Assembly: GCA_029876055.1 (NCBI GenBank)
Contig: CM056875.1
Coordinates: 8,395,001 to 8,459,000 of the forward strand
Source of the DNA: Madurella fahalii
Lineage: Eukaryota > Ascomycota > Sordariomycetes > Sordariales
Direction: 5' to 3'
Length of the DNA stretch: 64,000 nt
The notes beneath the pieces are model-generated. The model was given only the letters and a program-made list of their open reading frames with translations, ran no database searches and had not been told where the DNA came from. Both the position numbers and the translations under genes were made by a program. Of the stretch, positions 1 to 12,430 are shown piece after piece (within the stretch, counting starts at the first letter, position 1; each line of letters opens with the position of its first letter).

Positions 1-178
1 TTTGGTTAAGGGACCAAGAAGCTAGTGCTCGGCGTCGCGTCTTCTTTGACTGGAGAGTTGGACCCCGCATCTCTGCGCAAAGCAACCCTGAAAGCCCGCG
101 CATTCGGCCCCAGTAAAGCAGCTCCCGAGAGTCCGATATCCCGTTGCCATCTTGAAGCCAGAAAGTAAGGGGTCAACC

Positions 179-2764
179 ATGGCGGCGCGGGGCAGCTCGC
201 TGCGGGACAAGCAGATTCGTATGCTCCTCCCCTCCTCTCGGATGCTGCCGGTCGTCTCTGGTGCCCCACCAGATACTAACAGTGGCCCAAGTCTCGATCA
301 AAAAGATCCTCAACTTGAACGAAGCTCTCGAACCGAGCGAGAACGATGATTCCCATGCCAATGGATTCCTCGCCCCCTCGGCGCCTATATCGAAAGACGG
401 GATCCCCATCTGGAAGCTTCTCGTGTTTGATGTAAGCCCCCGACACTGGTAATCTGAAGCCTGCAGGCTACTGGCCTGCGAACGGCCACTAGCCCAAACC
501 TAGGTACCATCAGCGGCAGAGCTAACATATGCCCTCAAATCAGGATCTTGGCCGCGATGTCATCAGCCCAGTTCTTCAGGTCTCGGACCTCAGGTCAATG
601 GGGGTGACGATGTACATGTGAGCTTGGCTGATCTCCCCTTTACCTCCATTCCACCGCTAAATCCCAAAGGCATATCTCGTCCCAGAGGGCTGCTATCCCC
701 GACGTCCCAGTGATATATCTGGTCGAGCCCACCCCTGCGAACCTTCAGGCCATAACAAACGATCTCCAAAAGGGGCTCTACAGCTCAGCCTATGTCAACT
801 TTCTCTCCTCGATACCGCGACCTTTGCTGGAAGACTTCGCCGCGCAGACAGCTGCTGCAGGGACCTCGGAGCAGATCTCGCAGATCTACGATCAATACCT
901 GAACTTCATTGTCACCGAGCCGGATCTCTTTAGTCTCGGGATGCAAAAGGAGCACACCTACTGGGCGTTAAACAGTGCAAAGACAAAAGACGAGGAGTTG
1001 GACCGTGTGATCGACCGTATCGTCAGTGGCCTGTTCAGCGTTGTGGTTACTTCAGGTATGGTACCGAGGCTAGCAAACCTCTCCCCCGCCCGAGTCTGAC
1101 ACTGCCTAGGAGTGATACCCATTATCCGCTGTCCAAGGGGCGCCGCGGCCGAGATGATTGCCGCCAAACTCGACCGCAAGCTTCGCGATCACATCCTCAA
1201 CTCTAAAGACAACCTATTTTCCTCACAGACACGATCTGCCACCTCAGCTGCAGGGACCCCCACATCGCGACCCGTACTAATCATCCTCGACCGCAATGTT
1301 GATCTCATACCCATGCTATCTCATTCCTGGACATATCAAAGCCTATGTTTTGACATTTTCAAGGTGAGTCCAGCTGTACCGGCGATGGAGAAATCAGCAT
1401 GCTAAGTGCGGTTACAGTCGGAGTTGAATCGTATCACTATCGAGACTCCCATCGATTCCAACAACCCTGCCAAAGGGACGACGAAAAAAAGCTATGACCT
1501 GGCCGCCAACGACTTCTTCTGGGCCAAGAATGCGTGCCTACCGTTTCCACAGGTTGCTGAGGACATCGGTAAGGGTAACTCGAGTTGTTCCGCTACTCCA
1601 TGCTGACTCGATATAGACGCGGAACTCACCAAGTACAAGGAGGAAGCGGAAGCGATCACCAAAAAGACTGGAGTTAGCGACTTTGAAGACCTCCAAAACG
1701 ACACAAGCGCTAGTGCACAGCACCTCAAGGCAGCGATTACCCTGCTCCCAGAGCTCCGGGAGCGCAAGGCGACCTTGGACATGCACATGAACATCCTTGC
1801 CGCAGTCTTGGGAGAGATCCAAAATCGGCAGTTGGACAACTATTTCCAACTCGAGGAGGACGTGACGAAGCAGACCAAGGCGCAGATGCTGGAGTTGATC
1901 AAGGTGGCGGGCAAGGGCCAGCCGACGGACAAGCTGCGCCTCTTCATCATTTGGTTCCTCAGTACAGAGCAGGACGTGTCCCGACAAGAATGGGCGCAGT
2001 TCGAGGAGGCGTTGACGGCGGCAGGATGTGACAAGACATGCCTGGCATACATCCGACAGTGAGTCTTACGGTCTACCTTTGGAGGCGCTTTGCTAATTGC
2101 CTCAATCAGGGTTCGAGCAACCACAAAGATGACGCAGCTCACAACCATCAATAACCAAGGGTCTGCAAGCCAGCAACAGTCCGGGTCCTCGGACCTTTTC
2201 CACCGCTTCTCGGCCATCTCAACCCGCCTGACCGACAGGCTCAAGGAGACAGGCGTTCCGACAAGCGCCCTGTCATCCAACGTTGCTTCACTTCTCGGGG
2301 GGATCAAGAACTTCTTGCCCGTCGACAGGGACCTGACGGTGACCAAGATCACGGAATCCATCATGGATCCTTCGGGTGCGAGTTCGTCGGCAATCGCCAA
2401 GACAGAACACTACCTCTACTTTGACCCGCGGAGCGCCAACGCGCGCGGGACGATGCCGCAGCCATCGCAGCTGCGGGCAGCAGCGGGTGGGGCGCCGGGC
2501 GGGCTGCCGGGCTCGGGTCTTAGCGCGCAGTCGCCGGGAACCGGAGCGAGTTTCGGGCAACGGAGACAGGGGTTCTCGGAGGCGATGGTGTTTATGGTCG
2601 GCGGCGGCTCAATGGACGAGTACGGCAACTTGCAGGAGTGGGCAGCCCGCGCGGCGGCGGGGGATCGCGCCAAAAGGAGGGTCGTGTATGGGGCGAGCGA
2701 GCTGGTGAATGCGGGACAGTTTATTAGGGAGGAGTTAGAGAAGCTTGGCAGGGAGATGTCCTAG
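179..2764 (+). CDS. SLY1: Sec1/Munc18-family protein Sly1 (ER-Golgi SNARE regulator)
   Basis: About 713 residues from eight exons: 179-218, 292-431, 544-617, 670-1055, 1110-1363, 1418-1568, 1617-2058 and 2110-2764. Seen: the N-terminus SLRDKQI followed by SIKKILNLNE, then LGRDVISPVLQVSDLRSMGVTM and IPDVPVIYLVEPT, the typical opening of Sly1 rather than Sec1 or Vps45; further on PMLSHSWTYQSL and MVGGGSMDEY. The first intron could end at 282 or 291. The ACTAAC branch site sits directly against the 282 AG, so 291 is preferred; both keep the frame. Known of the family: Sly1 binds the Golgi syntaxin Sed5 and promotes SNARE assembly for ER-to-Golgi and intra-Golgi fusion at the cytosolic membrane face. 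The length fits the family and no domain is missing. Confidence 0.93.
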
Positions 2765-4495
2765 CTGCTTTTGCATGCTCCGTCCGCGAGATCTTCGACT
2801 AAGCCATAGACCGAAACGCATTTGGGCATGTTTGACGGGCCGAGCTTACTAAACCAGAAACACGTGAAGACCCTGAAATCAATGGGCCGGATAACGGCAT
2901 TGTGGGTTGAGATCGATGAAACCAGGCGAGATGTCAGTCCTGATGCGGCTGCCGCCAAGCCAAGCCCCTTTCCCTTCCGCTCAACGGTTCTGCATGTGCA
3001 TGGGGGGTTCGGAAAACCTAACAGCAGCTCCACGTGCCGGATAGCCGTTTGGTCCGTTTTCCGGAAGACGGCCCAGTAACTTACATACATATTTACAATG
3101 TAGTACGGGCGTGCCGTCAATTACGCCTCAAGAGCTTACGTGGTGAGTCTACGGGGCGCAGCATACACTGCGCAAACCGTCAACACTGAAGACGCGCAAG
3201 TATTATGCGGGTCCTACGGACAGTACAGTACCATCCGTCCACTGGCAATGAGGTTTGTGCGTCGCGGGCGCCGGCGTGGCGGGTGGCCACACGCTGCGTC
3301 GCCTGTGTGGCTTGTCAGCTTGATTCAAGGCAAACTAACTAACCGCACTATTTTTAATATAGTTTTGACACGCAGATGTCGAGGGCCACCAAGTAAATCG
3401 CAGTGACGGCCAGCTATGCCTGCTGGGCCGTTCCACAAATAAAACGCCGGGCGGGATGGCGCTGGCGGCAGCCGGTGTTATGTATGTATTCCGTAGATGG
3501 CATGAGAGCCGGCTCTGGCTCAAGTGCGAGGCAAACGGCTCGTTGAAAGTGGTGTACACATAGGAACGGGCAGGGATCAGGCGGATTCCGGTTTCTGTGG
3601 TTTCCGAGGCGCACAGCCCCAGCCGTGTCCATGGAGCGAGGTTCCCTTTTCGGTTGGGTCCCCTCTCGATATGTTAGCTTGACTCTTTGTCGTGGCCGGG
3701 GTGGTCGCTGATCTTGATAGTCCCCTCCGCACTCACCAATCTTTGTCTGTCTAGGAAAAGGCTCAAGGGGAGGGAAGGGAAGTGGTTCAATGGTTGTTGA
3801 TCTTTGGTGGGGAAAAAACAAATATCGCTCCCGCTGGAGACTCGAAACCCAGAAACTCCACAAAGTGAACAGGCCTTGGTTCCTCCGTTACGACCCCCCC
3901 TGGACGGCACCCCAGACCCAATCAGCAAACAGTTTGCCGGCTGCCGACGTCATACCTTCCCCAGTTGGGCCCTGAAACACCACGCACTGCCAGGCATTTT
4001 CCTGGGACGCTGAGCCCCTTCATTCGTTGGTTGCCCCTCGACACACCCCTGTGGCCCGCCCATTAAGGTCCCATCGCCTGGCGCGAAAATCACCAGCGTG
4101 AAACTGCGACTCAGTTCTACAGCCGATTTCACTCGCCAGGACACACTCCGCAACAGCGCCCAAGCACCTGCGCTTGGCAAGCAGCAGACGCCTCTTTGGG
4201 ATTCCCCGATCTCCGATCCTGCGGCATACCGACCGAGTGCGCATATCCCGCCGCCGAGCGCGAGAAGGGGCGTCTCATACCTTACACAGCCAGCCGACCG
4301 TCGATCCTCTCGGGCTGGACAACCGGCGACCGCGCGGCAAGCGGCGAAGGGAGGGCAGACCTCCACATTCCAGCGCGAGGAAAAGCGCTTTTGGCCTTTG
4401 GGCGACTCTGAGACGCGCAGTTCAACCGAGGTGGAAACATCCTAGGCCCGTTCCCATCTGTTTCCAAGTCCGCCGTTGACGGCCACTAGCCCAAC
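2765..4495. other. Intergenic: SLY1 3' region and chitin synthase promoter/leader
   Basis: Short open frames here lack codon bias or recognisable domains. The last 400 bases run into the chitin synthase leader, which is rich in CCC and TTCC pyrimidine tracts, as is common for fungal promoters. No RNA gene or repeat was seen. Confidence 0.5.
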
Positions 4496-7400
4496 ATGTC
4501 GTATAATCGATTAGGCAAGTCAATATCTCCGTCTATCATCCCTTCGTCATCTCATCCTAGTGGGCCGGCCTCACCACAAGTCCACCTATCTTCTGCCCCT
4601 GAGCTTCCCCATCCCGCCCTTCCCCCACTTCTTCCCCAGTATCACATTCTTCCTACACCCAAGCCGCTAGCTCCTCAGGGCCGACTTCTGCTTCTTCCTC
4701 CCTGTGGCGTCGAGACCTGTCTCTGCGAGCTTTTCTTGTGCCGCATCCCCCATTCCTTGCCCGGCGCAAGGACAAGCCTTTCTAGTCAGCGCGGTCTAGG
4801 CTGTTAGATCCCGCGGCGCATGCCGCTCTGGTCTTTCCTATTTCTGGTTCGTAGCGCGTTGGGAGGGCATGTGGATGGGATCCGATCCTGAGAACCGCAG
4901 TGCTAACCTGGCCCCCATCGTTCAGACGACGACTATTACGAGAGCCACCCCATGGAGCATCGGGCGCACCGGACGCCGTCGCCAGCGCACCCGCTGCAGC
5001 ACGGATACCAGCTCGAGGACAACCCGTACGGCCACTCGCAGCTGGACATACCCATTGGCCCCGGTCGATACAGTCCGGGCGACGCGTTACAAATGCAGAC
5101 AGCAGTGAGTGCGCTTTGTTATGGGGTGAGAGATAAATGCTTGTTGCGACTGGGACTGACGGGAACCGCAGCAATCCGTAGACAACCTCGGGGGATACTC
5201 GGTAAATCCCGAGGCGCACCACGATGCATACTACAACCAGCCGTACGAGCCGAACCCGATACAGGGTGAGGGATATGATCAAGGCCAAGGAGGGGGATAT
5301 TACGACGACGACAGGCGGCCGATGTTGACGCACAACGACTCACAAGTCGGCGCGAGCGACCCCTACCACGACAACCCGCAGCCGCCGACCAACAACGCGC
5401 CGATCAAGAGGTGGAAAACGGTCAAGCAGGTGTTGCTGTACCGTGGAAACTTGGTGCTCGACTGCCCGATCCCCCCGAAGCTGCTGAACCAGCTGCCCCA
5501 CGGCGAGCGTGATGAGTTCACGCACATGCGTTACTCAGCCGCTACATGCGATCCATCCGAGTTCTACGAGCAAAACTTCACCCTCCGGCAGAAGCTCTTC
5601 AGCAAGCCCCGGCACACCGAGCTCTTCATCGTAGTGACCATGTACAACGAGGACGAGATTCTATTTGCGCGCACCATGATCGGCGTGTTCAAGAACGTCG
5701 AGTACATGTGCAAACGGGCAGAGAGCAAGACGTGGGGCAAGGACGCCTGGAAGAAGATTGTCGTGTGCGTCGTCAGCGACGGTCGTGCGAAGATCAACCC
5801 CCGGACCAGGGCACTCCTGGCCGGTATGGGTGTGTACCAGGAGGGCATCGCCAAGCAGCAAGTCAACGGAAAGGACGTCACCGCGCACATTTACGAGTAT
5901 ACGACTCAGGTCGGCATGGCCATCAAGAACGACGTTGTCCAGCTCATCCCAAAGCAGCAGCCCGTCCAGATGCTGTTCTGCTTGAAGGAGAAGAACCAAA
6001 AGAAGATCAACTCTCACCGTTGGTTTTTCCAGGCCTTTGGCCGCGTTTTGGACCCCAACATTTGCGTGCTGATCGACGCCGGTACCAAGCCCGGCGGCAA
6101 CTCGATCTACCACCTGTGGAAGGCATTTGACCTGGAGCCCATGTGCGCCGGTGCTTGCGGCGAGATCAAAGCTATGTTGGGCACGGGCGGCAAGAACCTC
6201 CTCAACCCGCTGGTCGCGACACAAAATTTCGAGTACAAGATGAGCAACATCTTGGACAAGCCCCTGGAATCGGCGTTCGGCTTCATTTCTGTCTTGCCCG
6301 GCGCCTTCTCGGCCTACCGGTATATCGCGCTCCAGAACGACAAGAACGGCCAGGGCCCTCTAGAGAAATACTTTGCCGGCGAGAAACTGCACGGCGCCGG
6401 CGCCGGCATCTTCACGGCCAACATGTACCTCGCCGAAGACCGTATCCTCTGCTTCGAGCTCGTCACCAAGCGCAACTGCCACTGGATTCTGCAGTATGTC
6501 AAGTCGGCTACAGGCGAGACCGACGTGCCAGACACGGCCACCGAGCTGATTCTGCAGCGCCGTCGCTGGCTGAACGGGTCTTTTTTCGCTGCCGTCTATG
6601 CCATTGTGCACTTCCACCAGTTCTTCCGCTCTGACCACTCCTTCCTCCGCAAGATTGCCTTCTTCGTCGAGTTCGTCTTCAACACAGTCAACATGATCTT
6701 TGCGTGGTTCGCTATCGGCAACTTCTTCCTCGTCTTCAAGATCCTGACGACGAGCTTGGGCGACGAACTTTTGCTGGGTGAAGTGGGCAACATTCTGAGC
6801 GTGGTGTTTACCTGGTTATACGGCGTCTCCCTTATGACGTGCTTCGTCTTATCGATGGGCAACCGCCCGGCGGGGTCAGGGCCGTATTACATGGCCATGG
6901 TTGTATTCTGGGCGATTCTGTTTGTGTACGTGTTCTCCTTTGCTCCCTTCCTCCCTGCTTCAGCATCATTCCTAACCTCGTTTTCCCAGCTACCTCATGT
7001 TCGCAGCAATCTACATTGCCGTTGACGCCATCCAAACCGACCTCCAAACAAATGGCTTTTCAATCGACTCGCTCTTCAAGAACCAAGTCTTCTACACTCT
7101 CATCATATCCGTCATGTCCACCTACGGCATCTGGCTCGTCGCCTCTCTCATCATGTTCGATCCCTGGCACATGTTCACGTCGTTGATCCAGTACATGCTC
7201 CTCAGCCCGACATACACAAACGTGCTCAACGTGTACGCGTTCTGCAACACGCACGACATCTCGTGGGGCACCAAGGGCGACGACAAGCCGGACGCGCTCC
7301 CCAGCGTCAACACTAAGGACGGACAGGGCAAGACGGACCTCCCCGACGAGGGCGACCTGAATGCGCAGTATGAGCGCGAGATGCGCGTCTTCTCGCAGAA

Positions 7401-7710
7401 GCCCGCCAAGGAGGTCAAGGCGCCGACGCCGGCGCAGATCGAGGAGAAGCAGATGGACTACTACCGCGGCGTGCGCACCGTCGTGGTGCTGATCTGGATG
7501 ATCACAAACTTTGCCCTCGCCGCCGTCGTCCTGTCCACCGCGGGCCTCGACAAGATCGTCCCTGATAACGGCCAGACCGAGGAGGAGGTCAAGAGCGCCC
7601 GCGCCACCATCTATCTGAGTGTCGTGCTTTGGTCTGTGGCCGTGCTCTCCGGCTTCAAGTTCCTCGGCGCCTTGTGGTTCTTGATCGTGAGGATGTTTAG
7701 GGGGGTGTAA
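4496..7710 (+). CDS. Chitin synthase, division 1 (class I/II type)
   Basis: About 890 residues, exons 4496-4514, 4926-5104, 5172-6925 and 6990-7710. It transfers GlcNAc from UDP-GlcNAc to growing chitin and acts in the plasma membrane at tips and septa. Seen: a hydrophilic N-terminal tail of about 150 residues opening MSYNRLDDDYYE, then EFTHMRYSAATCDP near residue 181, HTELFIVVTMYNED, the conserved LAEDRILCFE near 485 and the catalytic QRRRWLNGS near 528. Several membrane helices follow from about 560, and the C-terminal WGTKG and YYRGVRTVVV blocks resemble yeast Chs2. The HTELFIVVTMYNED block argues against class III, which I recall as HTELLIAITYYNED. Class I versus II is not settled by eye. 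The first intron starts with GC, not GT, and is unusually long (411 nt). It is needed to join MSYNRL to DDDYYE in frame. Confidence 0.93.
4515..4925 (+). other. GC-AG intron of the chitin synthase gene
   Basis: The donor reads TTAG|GCAAGT, a perfect U1-pairing donor except for C at position +2. The acceptor is TTCAG|AC. No GT donor nearby gives an in-frame join to the DDDYYE segment. At 411 nt it is several times longer than the other introns in this window. Confidence 0.8.
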
Positions 7711-10700
7711 AGTGTAGAGGATTTTCTTTTTCCCAACATCATTTTCTGGGGATAATGATGAGGCTCCAGCGCTGGGCAAGGGAAGGGGGGTTTTGTTTCG
7801 TTTTTTTTTTTTTTTTTTTTTTGCTATGTGTGTTTCTTCGTGAGCCACCAGCGAGATTACCTACCCTTGAGGGGTTTGTATCATGTCCATTTTATGATTC
7901 ATGTCTAGCCTCGTCTCCTCTGTTACTCCCGTCTTCGCACGCATGGGTTCGGATGATTGTCGAGTTTGGCGAGGTGTTGTGGATGGCTTAGAGCGAGGCG
8001 GTGAAAAGACAGAGAGGAGCGTGTGTATATTGTGTGATGTGTCAGGAGAGATATATATAATACCCCTTGGTTTAAAATGAAGGCGAGTAACGCTAGTTAG
8101 CGAGTTAGCTAGCTAACTGGCAATCACTGGGCTATGATTAGTATGGGACCCTGGATCTGTGAAGGCCCAACACGGGCCATAACGGGAAAATGAGAGCTAA
8201 AAAAAATGACCATAGGAAGTCGCTGGCACAACACTTAAACTGGCGCCTACTTGGTTTGGTTTATCATAGCGAGAGCGGGCATGGTCCCTCGCTTTTCAAT
8301 ACCCACGGGTTCCAGCTTCGGATGAATATGCGGACGCCTCTGTGTCCGTTGTGGTGGCTGCGTGAGCGGACTCACCAAGGGAGGGCCTGGGATCTTTGGC
8401 TCGATTAGGCGGCTGTGACTAGTATGAGTTGGGCAAATGGAAGTGAAAAGCAAGAGATCAAATTGAAGCATTCGCTAGGTGAAGAATCTAAAATTCTATA
8501 GATTGGATCACAGTGATATGCTTTCTGAATTCTCAACCTATCTGCACCAAGAGCCTACGCAGAATGAGATACACAATGTATATAGCAAGGTGCGTGATAC
8601 ATCTCAGACTGGGAAAAGTATCCTGGGGTTACTGTTGCACTCGGGTCTCTTCTGTTCCTTATAATTCCGTTATGTGGGTGTGGCAAACAAGTGATGAAAA
8701 GCAGAAAGAAGTTTATATACAACACGATACCCTGAATTGAGCTATTCTTTTTACATTCAGTTGGTTGCGTGGTCAGCTCATTTTCTCCCTGCCAAGCTCC
8801 ACGGGTTTATCTTTCTCTGCATTTCATGCTCAAGCTGCAGCTATGCTCCCATATTGCGCCGGGAGAGCTGGAGAGCAGGTTCTAACTTCACACCATTATA
8901 CAACCTGTAAGATGCGATCAATACCGAGTTTACATCCAAGTCATATTTCGGCATCTAGGGTAGCTATCCACGTGAAACAAAGACTGAATTTCTTGCCGGC
9001 TACTCCTAGTAAATGTGCGACGACTCTTACAACAATGGAGAATAGACCGCCGAGGGCAACGTTGTGCTAGGCATGGGAGATGTGAGTCTCTAGCAGCACC
9101 ACCGGAAGGTTCACCCGCCAATATAGGGTGGGAATACACTAGTTCGCCGAGATGCGATAGTCGCCAGGAACACTGACTGGTTGGCATTGCCCCATGTTCT
9201 GAACCATAAAACTCTAAAAGCGAGCACGTGGAGAGCATCAGATGACAACGGGAAGCGAAGGCCCCCCTTAGTGCTAGGGATATGGGGGGCTGAGATACAG
9301 GGCGGCAGCTGTGAAGCGGGCGGTTTCTGGTCTTGGCTGATTTGACGCCTGTTAGAGGGCGAACGATCGCTGCCCAGCGTTTTGTGCGGCCATGCAGCAG
9401 CACGCTCTAGAACAGTCTCTGGGTTCTATATCCTTGGCTAGCGGCCGACGGAAAGCGCAGAACCTACCAGCTGGTAGGGGCCCGTGAGCAAAACCGTACA
9501 CCAAGCTCAATTCCCATCGGCCACGATTAGGTGATATGGGACGCTGCAATTGAGACTGCAAGCCTCCGACGTCAAGGGTAACACTCGCTAACACGACCCC
9601 ATGATCCCTGAAAATCTGGGGTTGACGCCATTGGAACAAGGGGTATTGCCCGGCGGTTACCGAGCTTGGAGGTTCCATAGGCTCTCGACGGAAATCCACA
9701 CTTTTCCTAGTGCCGAAGAAAACTCTTGGTTCTGTCTTGGTTACAGCCCACGAGACGTGCAAATTCTGCTGGACGGCCAATTATTAACTCCTGCCAAGGC
9801 ACTGTTGAAAGCTGCGGTACAGTACGCGTGTGCTACCCTACACAGCCTCTAGGGGCTTTGGACGTTGGTCGTCATCATGGGCGATGTCGTCACAAAACCC
9901 CTGTCTAACGCCCTGGTGCAAAGCCGGGTGTCGACCCATGTCGGCAGAGGGGATCAATGGCGAGCAACTCAATCGCGAACGCCGGGGTGCTGCAGCAGTG
10001 CAGTCCTCGCACGAATTCGTTCAAAGAAGCAAGCCGTCGCGGTGCCTTGCATGAGTGTAGAAACCCATGTCGGGCCATGGAAAGTAGCGAACTGCTGCAT
10101 TTACAAGCGAAAGGGTACCCGGGCGGGGAAGAAACGATGGGGTAATGATCGCGTAAGAAATAAGCCGACAGTGCGTCCCGTGACGGCTTTGGAGTTTTCA
10201 TCAGGTAAAGAAAAGTACCACTGGACTCTCGGCACTGCTTTTTCAGCCCGTCAGCGCGGGAGGTCAGCCCGGAAATGAGCCCTGGGGCCACCTGACGCCA
10301 TCGCCTCAAGCTTGTTCAGTGGAGCTGATCCCCCTACCATCGATCGTCTGGGGGGAGTTGCCTGCAACTTGGAAAATTTTACCATGCGCCTGCCACTACA
10401 CTCGAGGGGAGTGCTACAGCCGGCGCATTTCCAGATGCAAGCGCGAGGCATCGTGGTCATGCGGCTTCCCCGCCGAGAACGCTCGCGCCACCGCGAGAGC
10501 TTGGTTTTGGCTGGAGGAGCTGCTGCTGCTTAGACGTGTATAAGTCGGTTGTTTTCTCACCTCGGACCGCTTCACATGGAGGATATGTAAAACCAGCGTC
10601 ACACCAATTCGCACAATCGAACAGGACAGACAAAACAAACAACAAACAATCAAATTGAAATTCCATTACAATTTCCTCATCAATACTCCACTCAAGTGGT

Positions 10701-10869
10701 GTCTTTGTCTTGACCCTTTCACATTTTCACCACACGACAACCAACACCAACCTAGCACCACCAAACCTCCCATAACCTCCCATCTCCTGAACCCGAGTCA
10801 CCCACTCAACCACAACCAACCCCGCCAACAAGGAAAAAAAAAAAAAAAAAAATAAAAATCCAGCAAAAG
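7711..10869. other. Intergenic 3.2 kb, chitin synthase 3' UTR to PAR32-like promoter
   Basis: A run of 22 T lies at 7801-7822, just after the chitin synthase stop. Open frames of up to 157 codons exist on both strands, but none has a domain or spliceable partner. The last 200 bases are an A/C-rich leader with a run of about 18 A at 10834-10851, immediately before the next ATG. Nothing else was recognised. Confidence 0.5.
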
Positions 10870-11325
10870 ATGGCCTCGTACACAATCACCGAGCCCCACC
10901 CAACCGTGCCCCAAAACAGCTACACGCACTCCGGCCGAGGCGGCGCGGGCAACTTCTTCCGTGCCCCCGCGACAACCTCTCCAGCCGGGGTTCCCACCCC
11001 AGCAACAGCAAGCAGCAGCAGCAGCAGCCGCTTCTACTCGGGCCGCGGCGGTGCCGGCAACGCGCGGCCGGCGAGCGAGCGGCCGGTGCTGTCGTTCGAC
11101 GAGGAGTTTGCGCGGGCCGAGGCGCGCGACCGGGCGGCGACGGCGGGCTACGTCGGCCGGGGCGGCGCGGGCAACATTGTTAGTAATAACAACAACAACA
11201 ACAACACGAGCACGGCCGAGAAAGATAGGCGGGACTCGAGCTGCTCGCTCGGCGGCGAGAGCCAGGAGTCGTCGGCTTCTTCCGGCTCGTTCTGGGGTCG
11301 TCTGAGGGGCTCTGTGTCGCGCTGA
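10870..11325 (+). CDS. Small GRGGAGN-repeat protein (DUF3602/Par32-like)
   Basis: A single exon of 151 residues. Seen: three exact copies of GRGGAGN at residues 22-28, 58-64 and 96-102, separated by Ser/Pro/Ala-rich linkers, a short acidic-helical patch around residues 74-90 (LSFDEEFARAEARD), an Asn run, and a C-terminal SGSFWGRLRGSVSR. Known: fungal DUF3602 proteins carry such glycine motifs; yeast Par32 is phosphorylated on TORC1 inhibition and restrains the ammonium permeases Mep1/Mep3. Inference: this could be a cytosolic regulator in nitrogen signalling, but only the motif supports that. It is much shorter than yeast Par32. The leader is A-rich with an uninterrupted A run 20 nt before the start, typical of well-translated fungal mRNAs. 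Confidence 0.8.
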   Translation: MASYTITEPHPTVPQNSYTHSGRGGAGNFFRAPATTSPAGVPTPATASSSSSSRFYSGRGGAGNARPASERPVLSFDEEFARAEARDRAATAGYVGRGGAGNIVSNNNNNNNTSTAEKDRRDSSCSLGGESQESSASSGSFWGRLRGSVSR

Positions 11326-12430
11326 GATGGCTTATCGGGAACGGTTTTTGGCTTTGGTGGATGGTGTTGTGATTCATTACGGTGGTGCTTGGTTTGAATG
11401 ATGACTTCTTTTCTCTTTTTTCCCTACGTGTATGGATGGGTGGATGGATGGGACGTTATGATGGTAGAGCATGGCGTTTAAGGTGGAGGATCTCCTTTTT
11501 CTCGGCTCTCTCTTTGCTGGCGGTAACTCCCACTGCACCAGCGGCGACGACGACAAAGATTCAACAATGGGTTATGGTATGATATGGGTGGAGCATTTCA
11601 AAAAGTTTCTCTTCTTTCTGATTTTCTTGACACCGCGGAACTGGGTGGGCGGACAGGCAGGCGAAATCGGGATTTGGGGCCTCAGAGCAAACAAAAGTCG
11701 CGGTTCTGGGCGGTGATATGAGGGAAAGGTCACTCCGTTCTTCCCATCATCCCATCGAAGGAAAAAAAGGATTTGTTCCGCGACGGTGGCAGGCGTTTGT
11801 TTCTGGTGAACATGCGGTTTTTGATACCCCCCAAGCAGATTGATGGCAGACATGGCTGGCAACGGATCCTTTGTTTACTATTACTTCTTCGCACTCAAGA
11901 TAGTTATATGTATTGGCTGTCGATGAAAATATTTCCAGTCCTTGCTTCGCTGCACTACTTCTTGTCGCCTCCCTCTTGATGAACTCTTCTATGAGTGTCA
12001 GTATCCCAACGACGCTAAGTTTCGCCCTCAACCTGTTTTTGGACACGAGATCAAACCACGCGGCACGCGATATAGATTTCTTTCAAAGGCAAGGCCCAAA
12101 AACCGGGATGGGAACGCAATATCCGTTAATCAAAACCCCCGGGTATCATTCGTTTTTCTCTAAAACGCGCGCGGCAAGCTTCTCTTTAGTATAGTTCATC
12201 CACGTCGCTAGCCCCTGATGGCCCCCCTAAACACCACGCTCATCGTTCAACTGCCGATTATTCCTCTGGCCTCGGCCAAGAGAGCTTCACATCTTTCTTT
12301 TCCTTCATCTTGCCCCTTATATTACGAATGCGCTAACCATAGACAAGATCCCGGCTACTAATGGGATCCCGACACATGACCGACGGCTCAGGGTTGGGAT
12401 TACGCTGCCTGTGCCTCAACCAAAAGGCTC
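11326..12430. other. Intergenic between convergent PAR32-like and arp1 genes
   Basis: This is the 3' space of two convergent genes. It holds GGATGG-type short repeats near 11430-11455 and no open frame with a recognisable product. Confidence 0.5.

Noticed and set aside
1840..2400. 186-codon minus-strand frame opposite SLY1 exons
   Set aside because: It is the antisense shadow of a well-supported gene.
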